From the NCBI RefSeq assembly GCF_042186555.1, contig NC_133325.1, positions 96,410,110 through 96,474,109 of the forward strand: DNA of 64,000 nucleotides, in the 5' to 3' direction. The translations under genes were made by a program, and so were the position numbers. Below are positions 9,534 through 21,297 of this stretch, piece after piece. Below the pieces are notes generated by a model, which was given only the letters and a program-made list of their open reading frames with translations, was not told the origin of the DNA and ran no database searches. This DNA comes from Aquarana catesbeiana (taxonomy: Eukaryota > Chordata > Amphibia > Anura > Ranidae). Position 1 is the first letter of the stretch; the number at the start of each line of letters is the position of its first letter.

Positions 9534-12149
9534 CCCTTGAAGGCCAAGCAAGTCAGATGTTCTTTGGATGAGACATCAGCATCCCAGTATCTTAACAAGA
9601 GTGCACTACAAATCTGAATAGATACCAGATCTTAAGGAAAGGATCTTACCCATTCTGCTACAATTTGAAAGAATAGTGTAGCTGACACTGTGGGGCAAAG
9701 GATAGAACATCAACATTGAGAATCTTCCTCTTATGTTGGAAGTTCCTTCTTACTTCTTGAATTCACCAGGTAAAAATTGGTTTGATTTCACCCCACTTCA
9801 TGTTTTTTGCACACATACACCTGGCATTACTCACTTTTGTCACCTTTTGTTCACTCACATGTTTTTGATGTGGTCTGGGTTTTCTCTCAAACCCCCCCCC
9901 CCCCTTTTTTGCACACAAATTTGATTGCACCATCACTGGTTCCTCATTAAACATCATTTCCCACACTGCCTATATGTCATTGTTCCTCCCTTTTCCCCCC
10001 TCCTATCTCACTTGTCTATTTTGCTTATTTCTTAATGGATCAGGTAGGGGTCCTTTGAGGGTTCCCCTTTTTTTCCTATCTTTCCTTCTTTTTTCCTCTC
10101 TCCCCCTCTCCCTTATCCGCTCCATTGCAATTCCCGTCACAAGCTTACACCCTCACCCATTTTTCATTCAGATCCATATTTCCCACTCTTTTTTACATAG
10201 ACACTCTCAATTTAATTTGATATCTGGCACTTTCCCTATTCATTCATTTTTCTCTATAAAAATTCTTACATCCAATCTCATTGGACCCTCACAACATGCA
10301 CCCTGCCCAAAATATTGAGCTGTCCACTTATTTTATTTTGATACCCTTGTATTAAATTTATGAAATTTTCCATACATATCAGCCATAACGCACTTATAGC
10401 ATTGTTCCTCGACACTTCAGTCTCAGGTGTTGCCTCTCTGCCTTTTGCGCCCTGCTCTGGCATTTGGGAGTTTCCATAAATATGACTCCTCATAAGCCAC
10501 GCATGAGCATTCTGGGCTCCTCCTCCGATGTGTCGGCCAACTGGGAATTCCCGGTGGGATCTATTTAAGGGATTGGTAACTATACATTATGATGTTTGCT
10601 ATTATTGCTATACTTAAATCTATGAAAATATCTTTTATAGCTAACAAATCCTCTGAAGACGACCCAATGGGGTCAAAACGCATCAGTTTCATGCACCATC
10701 AACATTTTTTTGTTTAATTATGCATTAATGTGTTTACCCTCATTTGTGTTGCACATGCACCTCCTGTACCACAGCTCATATTTTAACTATCAGTGTCATT
10801 AATAAAAATTAACGAATTTTAAATTTCGTGTTGTATATAATTTTTATACCATTGGCTGCATAGAAAACCCCATATGGGGGAAATTTCCTTTCTGCTATCA
10901 TTCGGGGTGTGCAGCATTTTTCTTTTCTCATGTGTTTTTTCCTCTACATAAATGACAGAACCTGACCTTCGGTCAGTAGAACCCTTAAAAAGTAAGCCTG
11001 CCCTCTACCTGGCTATTAATCTGCTAAGGTAGGTCATTGGTAAATCCAATGGGTTTAGATCACCATCTAACAAATTCCCTCTCAAAGAACGGTTCCAGCA
11101 CTCTCAGGTGGGGCCCAAAGACAATTCAGGGTGCTTCCAGTCTGCATAGAGGAAAATCTCAAATAGTGGGTGTGGTGGAAAGGCCCTTGCAGCAGTAGGA
11201 GCTCTGAAAGATAGCAGGCTGAGCTTTTAAATGCTGGGTAGTACGCAATACATCAATAAGGTCCAAAGGGACCCCCTGTAATTAGGAGGTGACATTAGGA
11301 GACTGCAGTGCCAGTGACAAATTCTCCAGTAGGAAGCAGTATAACATGCGAGGATCTGAATTCTGTGTCCCTCAATGCACCCAGTAGAAATGGGTCTTTA
11401 CTGGAAGGCAAAACTTATGCAAGTAAAACTTCCAACTGTGATCGGGACATCTAGTCTAGGGTACAAGACAAAATTTGTGCCCTTACAGAAGAAGAACATC
11501 CTGTAAATTGAGAAGGATTGTGTTTGTATAGCCACTTTGAAGAGAGGGGGAGTTGTAATATGGTTGGTGCATTTGTTGCGCACAAAACTCTCCCTTGCAA
11601 ACTAGTCTATTAATTATTTGGGCTGGGTTTCTAATAATTACATATTGTTAAAGACAGTTGGCTGCATCTGGTCCCAGACACAAATGATGCTATGTGCCAC
11701 CACAGGTACAGCTAGGCAAGCCTAGGTCACAGCACTGGAGGTATTGTCAGCCCCAAGAGGATTTTGGCTTGGAGGCATATAGTCATGAGATCACAGATGG
11801 TAGCTTTTCCCCTCAGCTGCAGATTCTTATCAGCAGTCTATTTCTCCCAGCGCAATTTTCCACTTTAACTGAGGAAATATGGGCCTGCATTGTGGACCTT
11901 TCAAATGCTTGTTGCCTGGATGTCATGCTGTTTTGCTCTAGTCTGAAACAAGTTCTGGGTAGAATTTAGTTTTAACCATTTATTTTAAGGGAACAATTAC
12001 TACATCTTTTGTCACAGGCGATGCAAGACCTACCTGTGTATGGCTAGCACAACAATTAGATGGCAAAAGGAATTCAACCCCTTCCCCATAGACAGTGCAG
12101 AATATAGCCCTCTACACAAAACACACCACACTTGGTACAAGAACAGCTG
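9534..12149. other. Intergenic DNA, mostly unrecognised
   Basis: Strongly pyrimidine-rich at 9880-10260. Around 10655-10690, 'GAAGACGACCCAATGGGG..AAAACGCATCAG' resembles a frog interspersed-repeat motif also seen inverted near 47375-47395 ('AACGCGTTTCAGCC'). No exon with flanking splice sites and a recognisable protein was found. Confidence 0.55.
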
Positions 12150-12463
12150 TTTATTACAGTGAAGCAGTACAGGAAAATACATTCAGACAAAACTACATTT
12201 TTTGTACACTTGCCGACTACTCAGTTGCTAAAGTTGTCCAAATGGCAGACTTATGCTGGCCATACACGGCACAGCTTTCAACTAAAATTCCACCATTATT
12301 TGACTGTAAAAACAGTGAACTGAATCAAGGCATCCTAGCACTTAATATAGGTTATATGGCTGGTATGCTGGTGGGTTGCCTTTATCTGTTTTTTTTTTCT
12401 GCACTGGAAGGCAGCAGCTGCTTGCTGTAAAACAGACATTTCTTAGATTCTTTTCATAAAATC

Positions 12464-12911
12464 GGGAAGATTTACTAAAACTGATGCACACAGAATCTGA
12501 TGCAGCTGTGCATAGTAACCATTCAGCATCTAGGTTTTAGCCTGGGTTCACACTGACAGCGGGATTGAAATTGTGCGAGTTCAGCTTTTATTCCCACATG
12601 TCAGTCCGACTTCGGGGGGCGATTTCAGAGACATCTGTGTGGGTTCCTGCACAGATGTCTATACAAATCGTACCCCGAAGTCGTGAAAAGTAGTACAGAA
12701 ACTACTTTTGGGGAATCTGTGCAGCGCTGCACCGATTCGGAAGGTGCCATTGCCAGCAATAGCCACCGATTTGGCATGTCAACTCGCATCAATGTGAACC
12801 TAGGCTTATTGTCAAAGCCTAATTGGGCAAGCTGAAGTTAGAAGCCAAATGGTTATTATACACAGCTGCACCAAATTCTGTGTGCTCCACTTTTAGTAAA
12901 TCTCCCCCAAT
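12464..12911. mobile_element. Palindromic MITE of the 'ACTAAAGCTGGAG' family, split by a nested MITE
   Basis: The left half (12464-12539) and right half (12806-12911) rejoin as 'CTAGGTTTTATTGTCAAAGC', which is the centre of uninterrupted members. The ends are 'GATTTACTAAAACTGATGCA' and its near-complement 'TTTTAGTAAATCTCCCC'. Confidence 0.8.
12540..12805. mobile_element. PIF/Harbinger-like MITE, 266 bp, TTA target duplication
   Basis: Terminal inverted repeats are 'GCCTGGGTTCACACTG' and 'CAATGTGAACCTAGGC'. TTA at 12537-12539 and again at 12806-12808 is the 3-bp duplication expected of the superfamily. Removing the element restores the host MITE. Non-coding. Confidence 0.82.
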
Positions 12912-12954
12912 GTGTCCCAAACAGAGTAACACATAAGAGCTTAGACATTGGGGG

Positions 12955-13142
12955 GGGGGGTTTGGGGAGATTTACTAAAACTGAAGCACTCAGAATCTGG
13001 TGCAGCTGTGCATAGTAGCCAATCCACTTCTAACTTCAGCTTGTTCAATGAAGCTGACAAAAAACAAAAAACCTGGCAGCGGATTGGTTTCTATGCAGAG
13101 CTGCACCAGATTTTGCACACTTCAGTTTTAGTAAATCTCACC
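12955..13142. mobile_element. Palindromic MITE, 'ACTAAAGCTGGAG' family
   Basis: 'GGGGAGATTTACTAAAACTG' on the left faces 'CAGTTTTAGTAAATCTCACC' on the right, around a 'CAGCTTGTTCAATGAAGCTG' centre. It sits 50 bp from the related copy at 12464-12911. A G9 run precedes it, and an A-run (about 13178-13200) follows. Confidence 0.8.
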
Positions 13143-14022
13143 CTCTGTGTTTCTCAGAACAAAATTGCAGACACACAAAAAAAAAAAAAAAAAAAAAAAA
13201 GAAGGAGGTTCCTATGACCCTAACACCAGCCATGTTTTCCATAGCATTGGGCAGTAGCACAGAGGTTATTTGCAACACCTGAAAGATGAATTTGATTCTT
13301 GTTTTATTTCCTATTCTGAGGAAGGTTGGGAAACATCCAAATGAGCCTGGATAGAGCAAAAAAACAAAAAACCAAAACAACTATTTAAATCCCATTTAAA
13401 GTTGTAAATTAAATTTCACCTACCATTTCATTTGAAAACACAAACAACGCAAAAACCGACCAGCTGGCTGCAACTAAGGTTTCTTGAACTAGATTTCAGA
13501 GCAGTGGATTTCATGTAACAGTTCCCCATGCTCCATCAAGCCAGACCATTAGCTGTGCACTCAGCTTGAGCTTCACTGACTGCAGAGCTTTTGGTCTTAC
13601 TCAGTAGGGACGAGCCAGGCCACTGCAGCAAGATGGCTGTTGTCACCGAGATAGCAGAAGCCTTTGGCTACAAGCAACCAGGTGGCAGATAGGCTGTATT
13701 AGTGGCAATGCAGCATTCTTACATCAACATGCCATCCAAAACTTTGAAAGCCTGTTAATTTTCAACACTTGAAATGAGGGGTGTGGGTTTGTAGAAAACA
13801 GTGGGTATTAAAGAAATCCAGGGCAGGCTTTAAATAGGTTTTTAAAACACCAGAGACACCTAGAGTTTATCTTTTAAAAACAAAGGAAAAAAGCTATTGG
13901 AACACGCTGCCAACAAAAAGGGTTCAATAGTACCCGGCTATACACTGCAAAGGCAGATATTATGTTGACTCAAATTAGTAACCAGCCAATCAATTCACTA
14001 AGAACTAGCAGACGTTATAAGG

Positions 14023-14205
14023 TAGCGGTTCTCAACTCCTGTCCTCAGGACCTATTAACAGGCCAGGTTTGCAATATAACTGAAATACATCACAGATGAT
14101 ATCATTTGCTGCTCAGTGATGGCAGTATTCTAGTCTGCATCTCCAAGGTAATACTTAAAATCTGGCCTGTTAGTGGGTCCTGAAGACAGGAGTTGAGAAC
14201 CATTG
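14023..14205. mobile_element. hAT MITE, 183 bp, 8-bp target duplication TTATAAGG
   Basis: TTATAAGG stands at 14015-14022 and 14206-14213. The ends 'GGTTCTCAACTCCTGTC' and 'GACAGGAGTTGAGAACC' are near-perfect inverted repeats continuing into '..AGGACC'. The 8-bp duplication is diagnostic of hAT. It lies within the presumed CKAP2 3' UTR. Confidence 0.85.
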
Positions 14206-14397
14206 TTATAAGGCATGAGAGCGCATCTACAAAAGCAAGCCACATTCATATATGGAGAAAAAAAATAGAACACCAGACAAGGACATTAGTTAGTGTGCTG
14301 TGGTGATAGTCCATTGACTGTACAACCCAGTATACAGATTAAAATAAAATAAAAAAAAGGTGCATTTTAGCCATTCAGTCCATGGTCTGTTGATCGC

Positions 14398-14653
14398 TCA
14401 TTCCTTTGTTAAACTTTTTGCATTGATCTCCTTGAGTGCCTCGTTCTTCCGGAAGATATATGCATTGGGACAGCTTTGGGGATCTTCCAGGTTTTCCAGT
14501 TGGGCAATACCAGCGATACAAGGATCGTGATCTTTCAACATGTCTGGAAATATATGAGATTTTCTTTCTAAGCGGCTGGACCGTCTGACAGGGGTTAAAA
14601 ATTTGTAACTCTTGATGCTGGATCCTCCTTCCCTCATCTGTAGTTTTCTCATT
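14398..14653 (-). CDS. CKAP2: CKAP2 exon 9 (last coding exon), residues 599-682
   Basis: The acceptor is 'TTTTACCAG' with AG at 14655-14654. The exon completes a Lys codon begun in exon 8 and ends with a stop at 14398. It encodes the most conserved C-terminal motif of the family: 'SYKFLTPVRRSSRLERK', then 'FPDMLKDHDPC', and 'NAYIFRKNEAL'. The TP of 'LTPVRR' matches the mitotic CDK1 site reported in human CKAP2. In the human protein the corresponding block ends only a few dozen residues from the C-terminus, as here. Confidence 0.96.
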
Positions 14654-14710
14654 CTGGTAAAACAAATACATTAATAAAATTATATACATTGGAGGACATT
14701 GCTAATACTA

Positions 14711-14746
<36 letters not shown>

Positions 14747-14868
14747 CATACTAGAGCAATAATCTAATGGATATTTACTGTATACATCAGTAAAATAAAA
14801 ACGCTAAAACATTTTTATTTTTTTTGTATGTGCAAAATTTCTGTTAGAAAGCATATTCTCCCTGGGTC

Positions 14869-15336
14869 TTAAAAGAGAAGTATGTTTTTTTTTTTTTGAG
14901 ATTCATACTTACCTAGGTGGATGCAGCACTAGACCGATGCTGCAGCTGTCTCCCGGCGTCTCTGCACTGAGAACCGAGCCACCGAACATCGCTGATGGCT
15001 CGATTCTCACTCCTCCCCAAGAGGAGAGCTGCGGACTATCAGTCAACATCTCTCCGGCTGTTCCTCTACGCTCACTGGAGCGCTGAGCTGTGGAGGGGCG
15101 TTAGGCGGCTGTCTCAGCGGCTCGCTGAGACTGCCATCTGTCAGGGCAGCTGGCGGATCCAGACTTCCTAAGTCAGGATGATGCACTGCCTTGACTGATT
15201 GCAGTGACGTCAGAGGAGAGCGGATTTCAGACAGCTCTCCGCTAAAAACTGGTCACAGGAGTGCAAAACCAATTGCACATCTGTGACCCATAGGAGAAGC
15301 CCAGCCTCAAAAGCTCAGGCTGGACTTCTCCTTTAA
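14869..15336. mobile_element. TTAA-flanked MITE, 'GAGAAGTATG' family
   Basis: TTAA stands at both edges. The left end reads 'TTAAAAGAGAAGTATG' and the right end, complemented, 'TTAAAGGAGAAGTCCAGCC'. The interior holds 'ATACTTACCTAGGTGGATGC'. Copies at 34170-34604 (opposite orientation) and 36404-36851 share both ends and interior. The TTAA target is a piggyBac hallmark. It lies in CKAP2 intron 8. Confidence 0.78.
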
Positions 15337-15349
15337 TGATATGACTTTT

Positions 15350-16626
15350 CAAACCCTATACAATTTGGGTCACTACCGAGCATTGCACTTTGACAGATGC
15401 CCCTTATTTCTTCTCTAACTAGCCCATTGGGCCCATTTCGACTAGACTTCTAGAGGGCTCTCCAACTACATAATTTTTTACATTCCTTACCACCTCCATC
15501 CAAGGGACTTTAGTTGATAGCTCACCACCTTCGAAGAATACTGCTCAGACGATAGGGTTTTGCCCCATGCCCTCTCTAAAACTTATACCCCATTGATCGC
15601 ACCTTACGACTAGCAACTGCCCTGTCTGACGAAATGGGAGTCTGATCTTGATTGTATTTTTTTGTCTGTTCAACGTGAGAATATCACCACATTTTCCCTC
15701 AAACACTCTACATGTACAAGGGTACAAGAAACCAATATCATGCTTTTGAGGAGATGGTATTGTACACCATCTCGACAACATACGTCCACACACCCCCCCC
15801 CCCCCCCCAACAGTACCGACCGTTGTTGAAGATGCCAGGAGGAGCGGGGGGAGATGATACTACTACATGTCTGAGTCCTGCCCCAAGCCTGAGCATCACT
15901 GGAGAGGATCGTTCAAAAGTTTACAGATTGTACGATTCCGAGTGATCTGACCATTTTTCTTCTCCACGTTTCTACCATTCTAATGAAAATCTACAAAAGA
16001 TCGATTGTCCATCACCTCTTAAACCCCTTAATTGGAAGAGTCCACAGTCGCCGACCATTGGTCTCTGGCTTAAAAATCGTGGAAGACAAAAAAAATAGAG
16101 GACTTAATCCGCACAGCATAAATGCAAACGCTACTCTAAAACTCTTGGATTTTGTGGAATAGGTTCGTCTTCTCTGAGGAAGGGAAGGCTCTTTTTGATG
16201 AATAGAGTGCTGGTTGTAAGTGGACTCAGAGTTCCTCTACTGCAATAAGATTAGCCTTCCAATACGATTTAATCTCCCCCACTCCCCAATTCTTTCTCTC
16301 CCCTTTCCTTTTAGGCCGGCTGGTCCTTCTCATCTATCCTTCTGCACCACTTCTCCTTAAAAGTAAATTTTAAACGAGTTTGGTGGTCCCTGTTTTTTTA
16401 GAGTATCCAGCTCTACGGCTATTCTTAGTCCTATATGGACACGGCACTTAAAAGATATAAGCAACACGCTAAATGCTGCAAGTTCCATTTTGGTGTCTTG
16501 ATTTCAACTACTACCTGGATGTACTTGTTACGTTTACTGGTATATCGCTGTTTCCTTACTACTGGCTTGCTGACATGTAACTACCTTTCTGTTGAAAAAT
16601 AAAAATATTTGAAAAAAAAAAAAAAA
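15350..16626 (+). mobile_element. Possible LINE (L1-like) 3' fragment with poly(A) tail
   Basis: The stretch ends 'CTGTTGAAAAATAAAAATATTTG' followed by an A run at 16613-16626, the form of a retrotransposon 3' end with AATAAA. No long ORF survives and the 5' border is unclear, so family and start are weakly supported. Confidence 0.35.
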
Positions 16627-16639
16627 GTGCCAAGTCTAT

Positions 16640-16965
16640 CAAAAGCCAAACCCCCCCCCCCCCCCCTGCCCCCCATCTTATTGGGAGAGATTTTTGAGAC
16701 TCAACAGGAAGTGAGAGGATCTTTTTCCAATATATGGGAATTTTCCACTTATGGAGGTGGTAAAAGTAAAAAAAAAAAAAGAAGAAGGAAGAAAGGAGGG
16801 GGGGGGGGGGGGGGTTGGGGGATGGAGAAGGTGTCCCCTTGTGAAGATTTCCCCTCTATACCTGTTCTGGTGGCAACTTAAAATTTTAGTTTTGGCCTCA
16901 CTTTCATTACTGGTGATCAAGACAATGAATATTCCTAACAGGGACACTGACAGCAACCCTTAACC
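16640..16965. repeat. Interspersed repeat, 'CTTCCTGT..GTGATAATGG' family, copy 1
   Basis: It shares ordered blocks with 41540-41735 and 45400-45725: 'GGGAGA.TT..', 'AGGAAGTGAGAGG', 'GGTGGCAACTTAAAATTT', 'TTTCATTACTGGTGATCAAG', 'GACACTGACAGCAA'. C and G homopolymers (16651-16666, 16798-16814) flank a purine tract here. Class not determined. Confidence 0.55.
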
Positions 16966-18189
16966 ATTATCAAAAACAAAACAAAAACGTAAAACAATAA
17001 ATAGATCAATTTTTGCGGTGCAGAGTTTTATAAATGGTGTTCTAAAATTCTAAAAGCAATTAAAAAAAAACAGGCCCTCATTTCCTTGCAGGTCCGAAGG
17101 GGACATGCAAGGAAAATAAACAGCATTTTTGCTTCTACATGATTGGATGATGAAATCAGCAGAGTTTCCTTTGATTTCAGATATTCCCCTCAGATTTATA
17201 CCGACTGCACTTGCAAGTGCACTTTCAGTGCAGAGTGGATTTTCTTTTAGTAAATCAACTCCAGAATTTTGGTAGACTGCTAGCCCTGTAAGCCCAGCAG
17301 CGATTGTCATCATCGTCTTTGCTCCTCCAGAGCTCACTGGAGCTCTGGGCAGGAGTGGCAGTCAGGTGCCGAGAACCTGAGCCCGCTGTTGATCAGGCAT
17401 CTGAGTGGATCATTATTATGGTTGGGATCCTCAGAGTTTGGAGTAGCTCTGTGACATCACCTGACAGCGGGCTTTGGACTGAGTGTGGTCAGCCTTGTCT
17501 AGTTCTCGATTGCCCACTATCTCATCTCCAGTACATATAGGGTAATCATTATGTATTTCTAAGATATTGATGGAGGCTAATTACTCTCCTTGAGACAACA
17601 CTGAATGCGAGCACTGGACAGCTCTGAACTTCTAAAATGATCAGGTATTTTTTTTTGTTATTAAAAAGATAAAAACACATTCAAATGGTATATTTGACAG
17701 ACTGAAAAAAAGGGAGCAAGTAAAGTTTATTGTTGGGGTTTACATACACTCTATAGAGAATCTGACCTGTCACTTTGCTTAATATCTTGTAAAACCACCC
17801 CCACCTTTTGATACTCTCCTATGCTGCCCTTCCCACCTGCTCTATTCATGCGTCAGAGCCCTAATACCTTGGGTGGTCAATCACCAGGCCCAAATGAACA
17901 CTGTCACATGGAGTAGAAGATAAATAACCCTGTCTAAGCGCCGACAGACATGGAGCTTACACATGTATTCTACATAGGGCCTCTAACAGATAAATAAGGC
18001 AGCATGAGGAAGTAAAGAAAATCTGTCGCTTTGCTCTGAATAAGCAAAAATGCCAGACTTTAAAAACTCCAATAAACAGGCATTTTTTTTTAGACAGGAT
18101 TGTGCAATAGTATTTATCTCATATGTTTAACCTATCCTCTAACAACCATTGGAGTCCTGGCCAGATTATCAAGCACCACCAGGACCCAT
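16966..18189. other. CKAP2 intron 8 filler
   Basis: At about 17165-17275 a half-palindrome ('GACTGCACTTGCAAGTGCAC' to 'TTTTAGTAAATCAACTCC') looks like a partial MITE. The rest shows no recognisable gene or repeat. Confidence 0.5.
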
Positions 18190-18840
18190 TATACTGATAC
18201 CCATTAGTTGCCACTAAAGGACCAGCGACGTACTTGTACGTCGCTAGAATTTTGGATGTATATACTGGGATGATGGCTGCAGGCATCATCCTGGTATTTT
18301 TTTTTTTTTTTTTTTTTTTTGAGAGTCAGCAGATGGCTCTCTTGTAATAGCAATTGGAGCGCCTAACTAGCCGCTCGATTGCTATTACAAGCAGCTGGAG
18401 GGGACGTCTTCCTCCCACCGGGAGACCCGAGTGACCAGCCGCTGGACAGCCAAGCAAAGCATTCAGCTTTGATCAGCCGCTTGCTATAGTAACCCAGAAG
18501 CGATGACATGACCACTTCCGGCTTACCCAAATGCCAACGGTGCTACTTAAAAAAAAAAGTCTAAAGTATTCAGAAACCCAGATCTTGGAGTTTTGAATGC
18601 CTTCAAGGGCAAAGGAGGGAATCAGGGGCAATTGTCCCACACATGAGGTATTGACGCAAACGTCTGATTGTGGGAAGTAATTCTAGCACTAGACCTCATC
18701 TGAAATCAGTAAAAGGCTTTTAAATCTTCACCTATGGATAGTAAAATTTACATTGTGTGTTGCCGTTGCATGGACATGTGTAATTTCAAAGCGTGACATC
18801 TGTGGTAACATCTTTTATATTTAAAAAAAAAAAAAAAAAA
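18190..18840 (-). repeat. Interspersed repeat, 'CGATACCTCACATG' family, reverse copy
   Basis: On the minus strand it reads 'GGTCTAGTGCTAGAATTAC' then 'GTCAATACCTCATGTGTGG', matching 55060-55770, 55780-56330 and 61430-61770. It includes a 10-bp-arm palindrome 'AGCGACGTAC' at 18224-18245 and a T-tract at 18297-18320. Class unknown. Confidence 0.6.
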
Positions 18841-18916
18841 AATTGCGTTTGAAGACACAGTACACCGACAGAATCTCATCAATTCAACATGTACTTTCAG
18901 GGAAGGGAGAGCTTAC

Positions 18917-19157
18917 TTTTCCAAATGAGGAGTTGTAGTGATGTTAAATCTAATCACAGATGATGTATCCTCTCCTTTTTCTGGAGTTCCCCGAGAGTTG
19001 GATGGCTTCTCAGGAGTGGATGGGCTCTTTGGTTCAAATTTCATTGCTCTTCTCCTTCCCTTTTTTCTTTTTTCCGTCATAGTAGAATCTTCAGGTTCAG
19101 GCTTTACTTCATCCTTTACCTCTTGAGCCTCTTCCTCAATCTCTTTTTGGGTCTCTC
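18917..19157 (-). CDS. CKAP2: CKAP2 exon 8, residues 519-597
   Basis: Acceptor '..TTTTTACAG', donor 'AAAA|GTAAGC' with GT at 18916-18915. It encodes 'ETQKEIEEEAQEVKDEVK', a basic 'EKRKKGRRRAMKFEPKSP' stretch, a Ser/Thr-Pro-rich linker and 'IRFNITTTPHLEK', which matches the human 'YNVSTTPYLQS' block just before the terminal motif. 241 bp, entering and leaving with two-base split codons that fit exons 7 and 9. Confidence 0.94.
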
Positions 19158-19581
19158 CTGTAAAAACAACACAAAATTAATGACCTATTACATGTTTATT
19201 TAGCATAAACTCAGCCCAAAGCGGTGGGCAACAATCACCTGCTGGCTTTTTACAGACTATCCAAGACTGCAGTATCGGCCCCTGCTCACAAGCCAATTTA
19301 AGAAGAAAAAAAAAAAAAAAAAAGTCACAATCTTGGTGACCATTGGCACTGGGACAGAAAAATTATGGGAAATCCAACATATTTAAAAGGCGTGTTTAGA
19401 ACAGGAACAAAAGGGGTTAATGGGGGTTCATGTACCAGTTTTGACTTCACAAAACTTCTCCAGCACTGATGGCACACTTTTAGGGGGGGGGGGGGGGGGT
19501 CAATCCCAGGTGTTTTTTCACCTTAATGTATAGGATGCAATAAGGTGAAAAACATCTTTTACAATCATTTTTACAACCCCT

Positions 19582-19726
19582 TTAATGTAGCATTTACTTC
19601 CTGCAATCCGGAACATGTAAATATGATATACATTTCATTTACTAATGCTAGCAGCATAAGGATTTAAAAATGGTCATTGAGAGAGAGTGATGTTCTATTC
19701 TAAACTTCATAACAGATTCTGTTTAA
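19582..19726. mobile_element. Short TTAA-bounded repeat, 'ACTAATGCTAGCAGCAT' family
   Basis: It shares 'GTAGCATTTA.TTCCTG.AATCC' and 'TTTACTAATGCTAGCAGCAT' with the TTAA MITE at 37226-37665. TTAA occurs at 19582-19585 and 19723-19726. Probably a short or truncated relative. Confidence 0.55.
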
Positions 19727-19855
19727 AGTCTGACCCTTGCCTTGCAGATTTTACTGGCAAAAAAAAAAAAAAAAAAAGTGACTTAGAAATTACTGAAGTC
19801 ATTGGTCTTTATGAGTGCTTGCCTGCGGCCTCGGCAATGTAAACAAGAAACGCAC

Positions 19856-20485
19856 TTAAAGTGGTATTAAAGGCTTAAGGTTTTTTTTTTAATCTTCATG
19901 CACTCTATGCATGAAGGTAAAAAAACCTGCGTGCAGTGCCCTGTCCCCCCACCCCAGAAAAATTAAAAAAACCCCACACACCTCACCCGAGCACCCCCTC
20001 TCGCTCCAGCAATGTGCACGTGAGCGAAGCTTCTCCCGAGTCTCTCATTCCTCATTGGCTGAGATAGCAGCGGAAGCCATTGGCTCCTGCTGTCAATCAC
20101 AGCCAGTGAGCCAATGAGGAGAGAGCGGGGGCGGGACCGAGCAGTGGCTCCGTGGTGTCTTAGCGAGATAGCAGCGGGAGCCTTTGTTTCCTGCTACTGT
20201 CAATCATAGACAGTGAGCTAATGAGGAGGGTGGGTGGGACCAAGCAGTGGCTCCGTGGTGTCTTACTGATGCATAGAGGCAGGCTTGGAAGTGAGCACAC
20301 ACCAGTGCCTCCAGAGCAAGCAGCTTGTTATTGCGGCGCTGGCTGAGGAGGAGGAGGAGCCAGGACCGCCAGCAGGGGACCTAAAAAGAGGAGGATTGGG
20401 TCTGCTCTGTGCAAAACCACTGCACAAAAGCAGGCAAGTACGACGTTTGTTATTAAAAAAGGAGGAAACTTGAAAGTCACTTTAA
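19856..20485. mobile_element. TTAA-flanked MITE, 'AGCAGCGGAAGCCATTGGC' family
   Basis: The ends are 'TTAAAGTGGTATTAAAGGC' and, complemented, 'TTAAAGTGACTTTCAAG', with TTAA at 19856-19859 and 20482-20485. Interior blocks ('ATAGCAGCGGAAGCCATTGG', 'AGCCAGTGAGCCAATGAGG') recur at 28800, 31610 and 62260. It ends 17 bp from the exon 7 splice donor. Confidence 0.78.
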
Positions 20486-20504
20486 AATCCAATAGACTAC
20501 ATAC

Positions 20505-20565
20505 CAGGTTCAGTCTTCAACTGTTCCAATGTGTTTGCAAGAATAGCTCTCAGCTCTTCCAGAGG
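20505..20565 (-). CDS. CKAP2: CKAP2 exon 7, residues 498-517
   Basis: 61 bp encoding 'PLEELRAILANTLEQLKTEP'. Acceptor 'CATTGTGCAG' with AG at 20567-20566, donor 'CCTG|GTATGT' with GT at 20504-20503. It joins exon 6 as '..AGAQ|PLEE', equivalent to human 'AGAQPIEEMRHTI', a helical part of the C-terminal domain. Confidence 0.95.
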
Positions 20566-21297
20566 CTGCACAATGTCATAAAAGAGGAGAAAGAGGGGTG
20601 TTAGGTAATTAACTGAGAAACATTTAAAGTAGCAAAAAGGGGAAAAAAAATTAAAATAAATAATATCTGTAAGTCCTAATTATTATGCATCAGGATGTTG
20701 CCAACTCCCCAGATTTGCCATGACAGGACTTCACAAAATTCAAGAGGCAGAAAGACAAAGAAGCTAGCTGATGCATGGGTTGATGGTGTACATGCCAATG
20801 ATGCTACATGCAAACATTTCAGTGTACTGATCATGCTAGTAGCAAACTGATACACTGGCTGAAGTACCTGTCCTTAATTTGATGTGGGAGGGTTGTAGAT
20901 ATAAAACATACATGAGTGGAGATGATCTGTAAAGCAAGCTTGAAAAGCACTGAAAAGCCATGGGTGCACAATAGTGTAGGCATCTCCTAGTCTCGGAGCA
21001 CAAAATTCATCTGGAAAGCACCCAGCGTACCCAAATAAATAGCCATTTCCTTTAGAAGCAACAACCAGGTCTCAATCCTTCCTTACCTCCATATCAGCTA
21101 CAAAATACGATAGGGCAAATATGGAGGAAGGGTTACAAGGAGACCATCCTCAACTATGGCCATAAAACACACAACAAAAGGTGGATTCTTATCCAGATTA
21201 CAGATTTAGTCAATCCATAAAATCTGGCCAGCTTGTTAGAAGACTTTGTATTCATGGCATAGTCTAAGTAGAAGTGATCTTCTAGAGTTATTTTTAC

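Larger units (their letters stand above)
12150..14397 (-). other. CKAP2: Presumed 3' UTR of CKAP2 with candidate poly(A) signals
   Basis: After the stop at 14398 no AATAAA appears within the first several hundred bases of the minus strand. The first good candidate is AATAAA at 13308-13303. A second at 12155-12150 is followed by a GT-rich stretch ('GTGTGGTGTGTTTTGTGT'), as expected at a true cleavage site. The far boundary is therefore a guess. If the distal site is used, the UTR contains the MITEs at 12464-13142 and 14023-14205. Confidence 0.4.

Noticed and set aside
9974..10318. 114-codon hydrophobic frame
   Set aside because: Caused by a pyrimidine-rich tract that translates to Phe/Leu/Ser; no gene features.
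20036..20120. Possible tRNA-derived SINE in the 19856-20485 repeat
   Set aside because: I could not find A and B boxes at proper spacing; the ends are TTAA-flanked inverted repeats instead.
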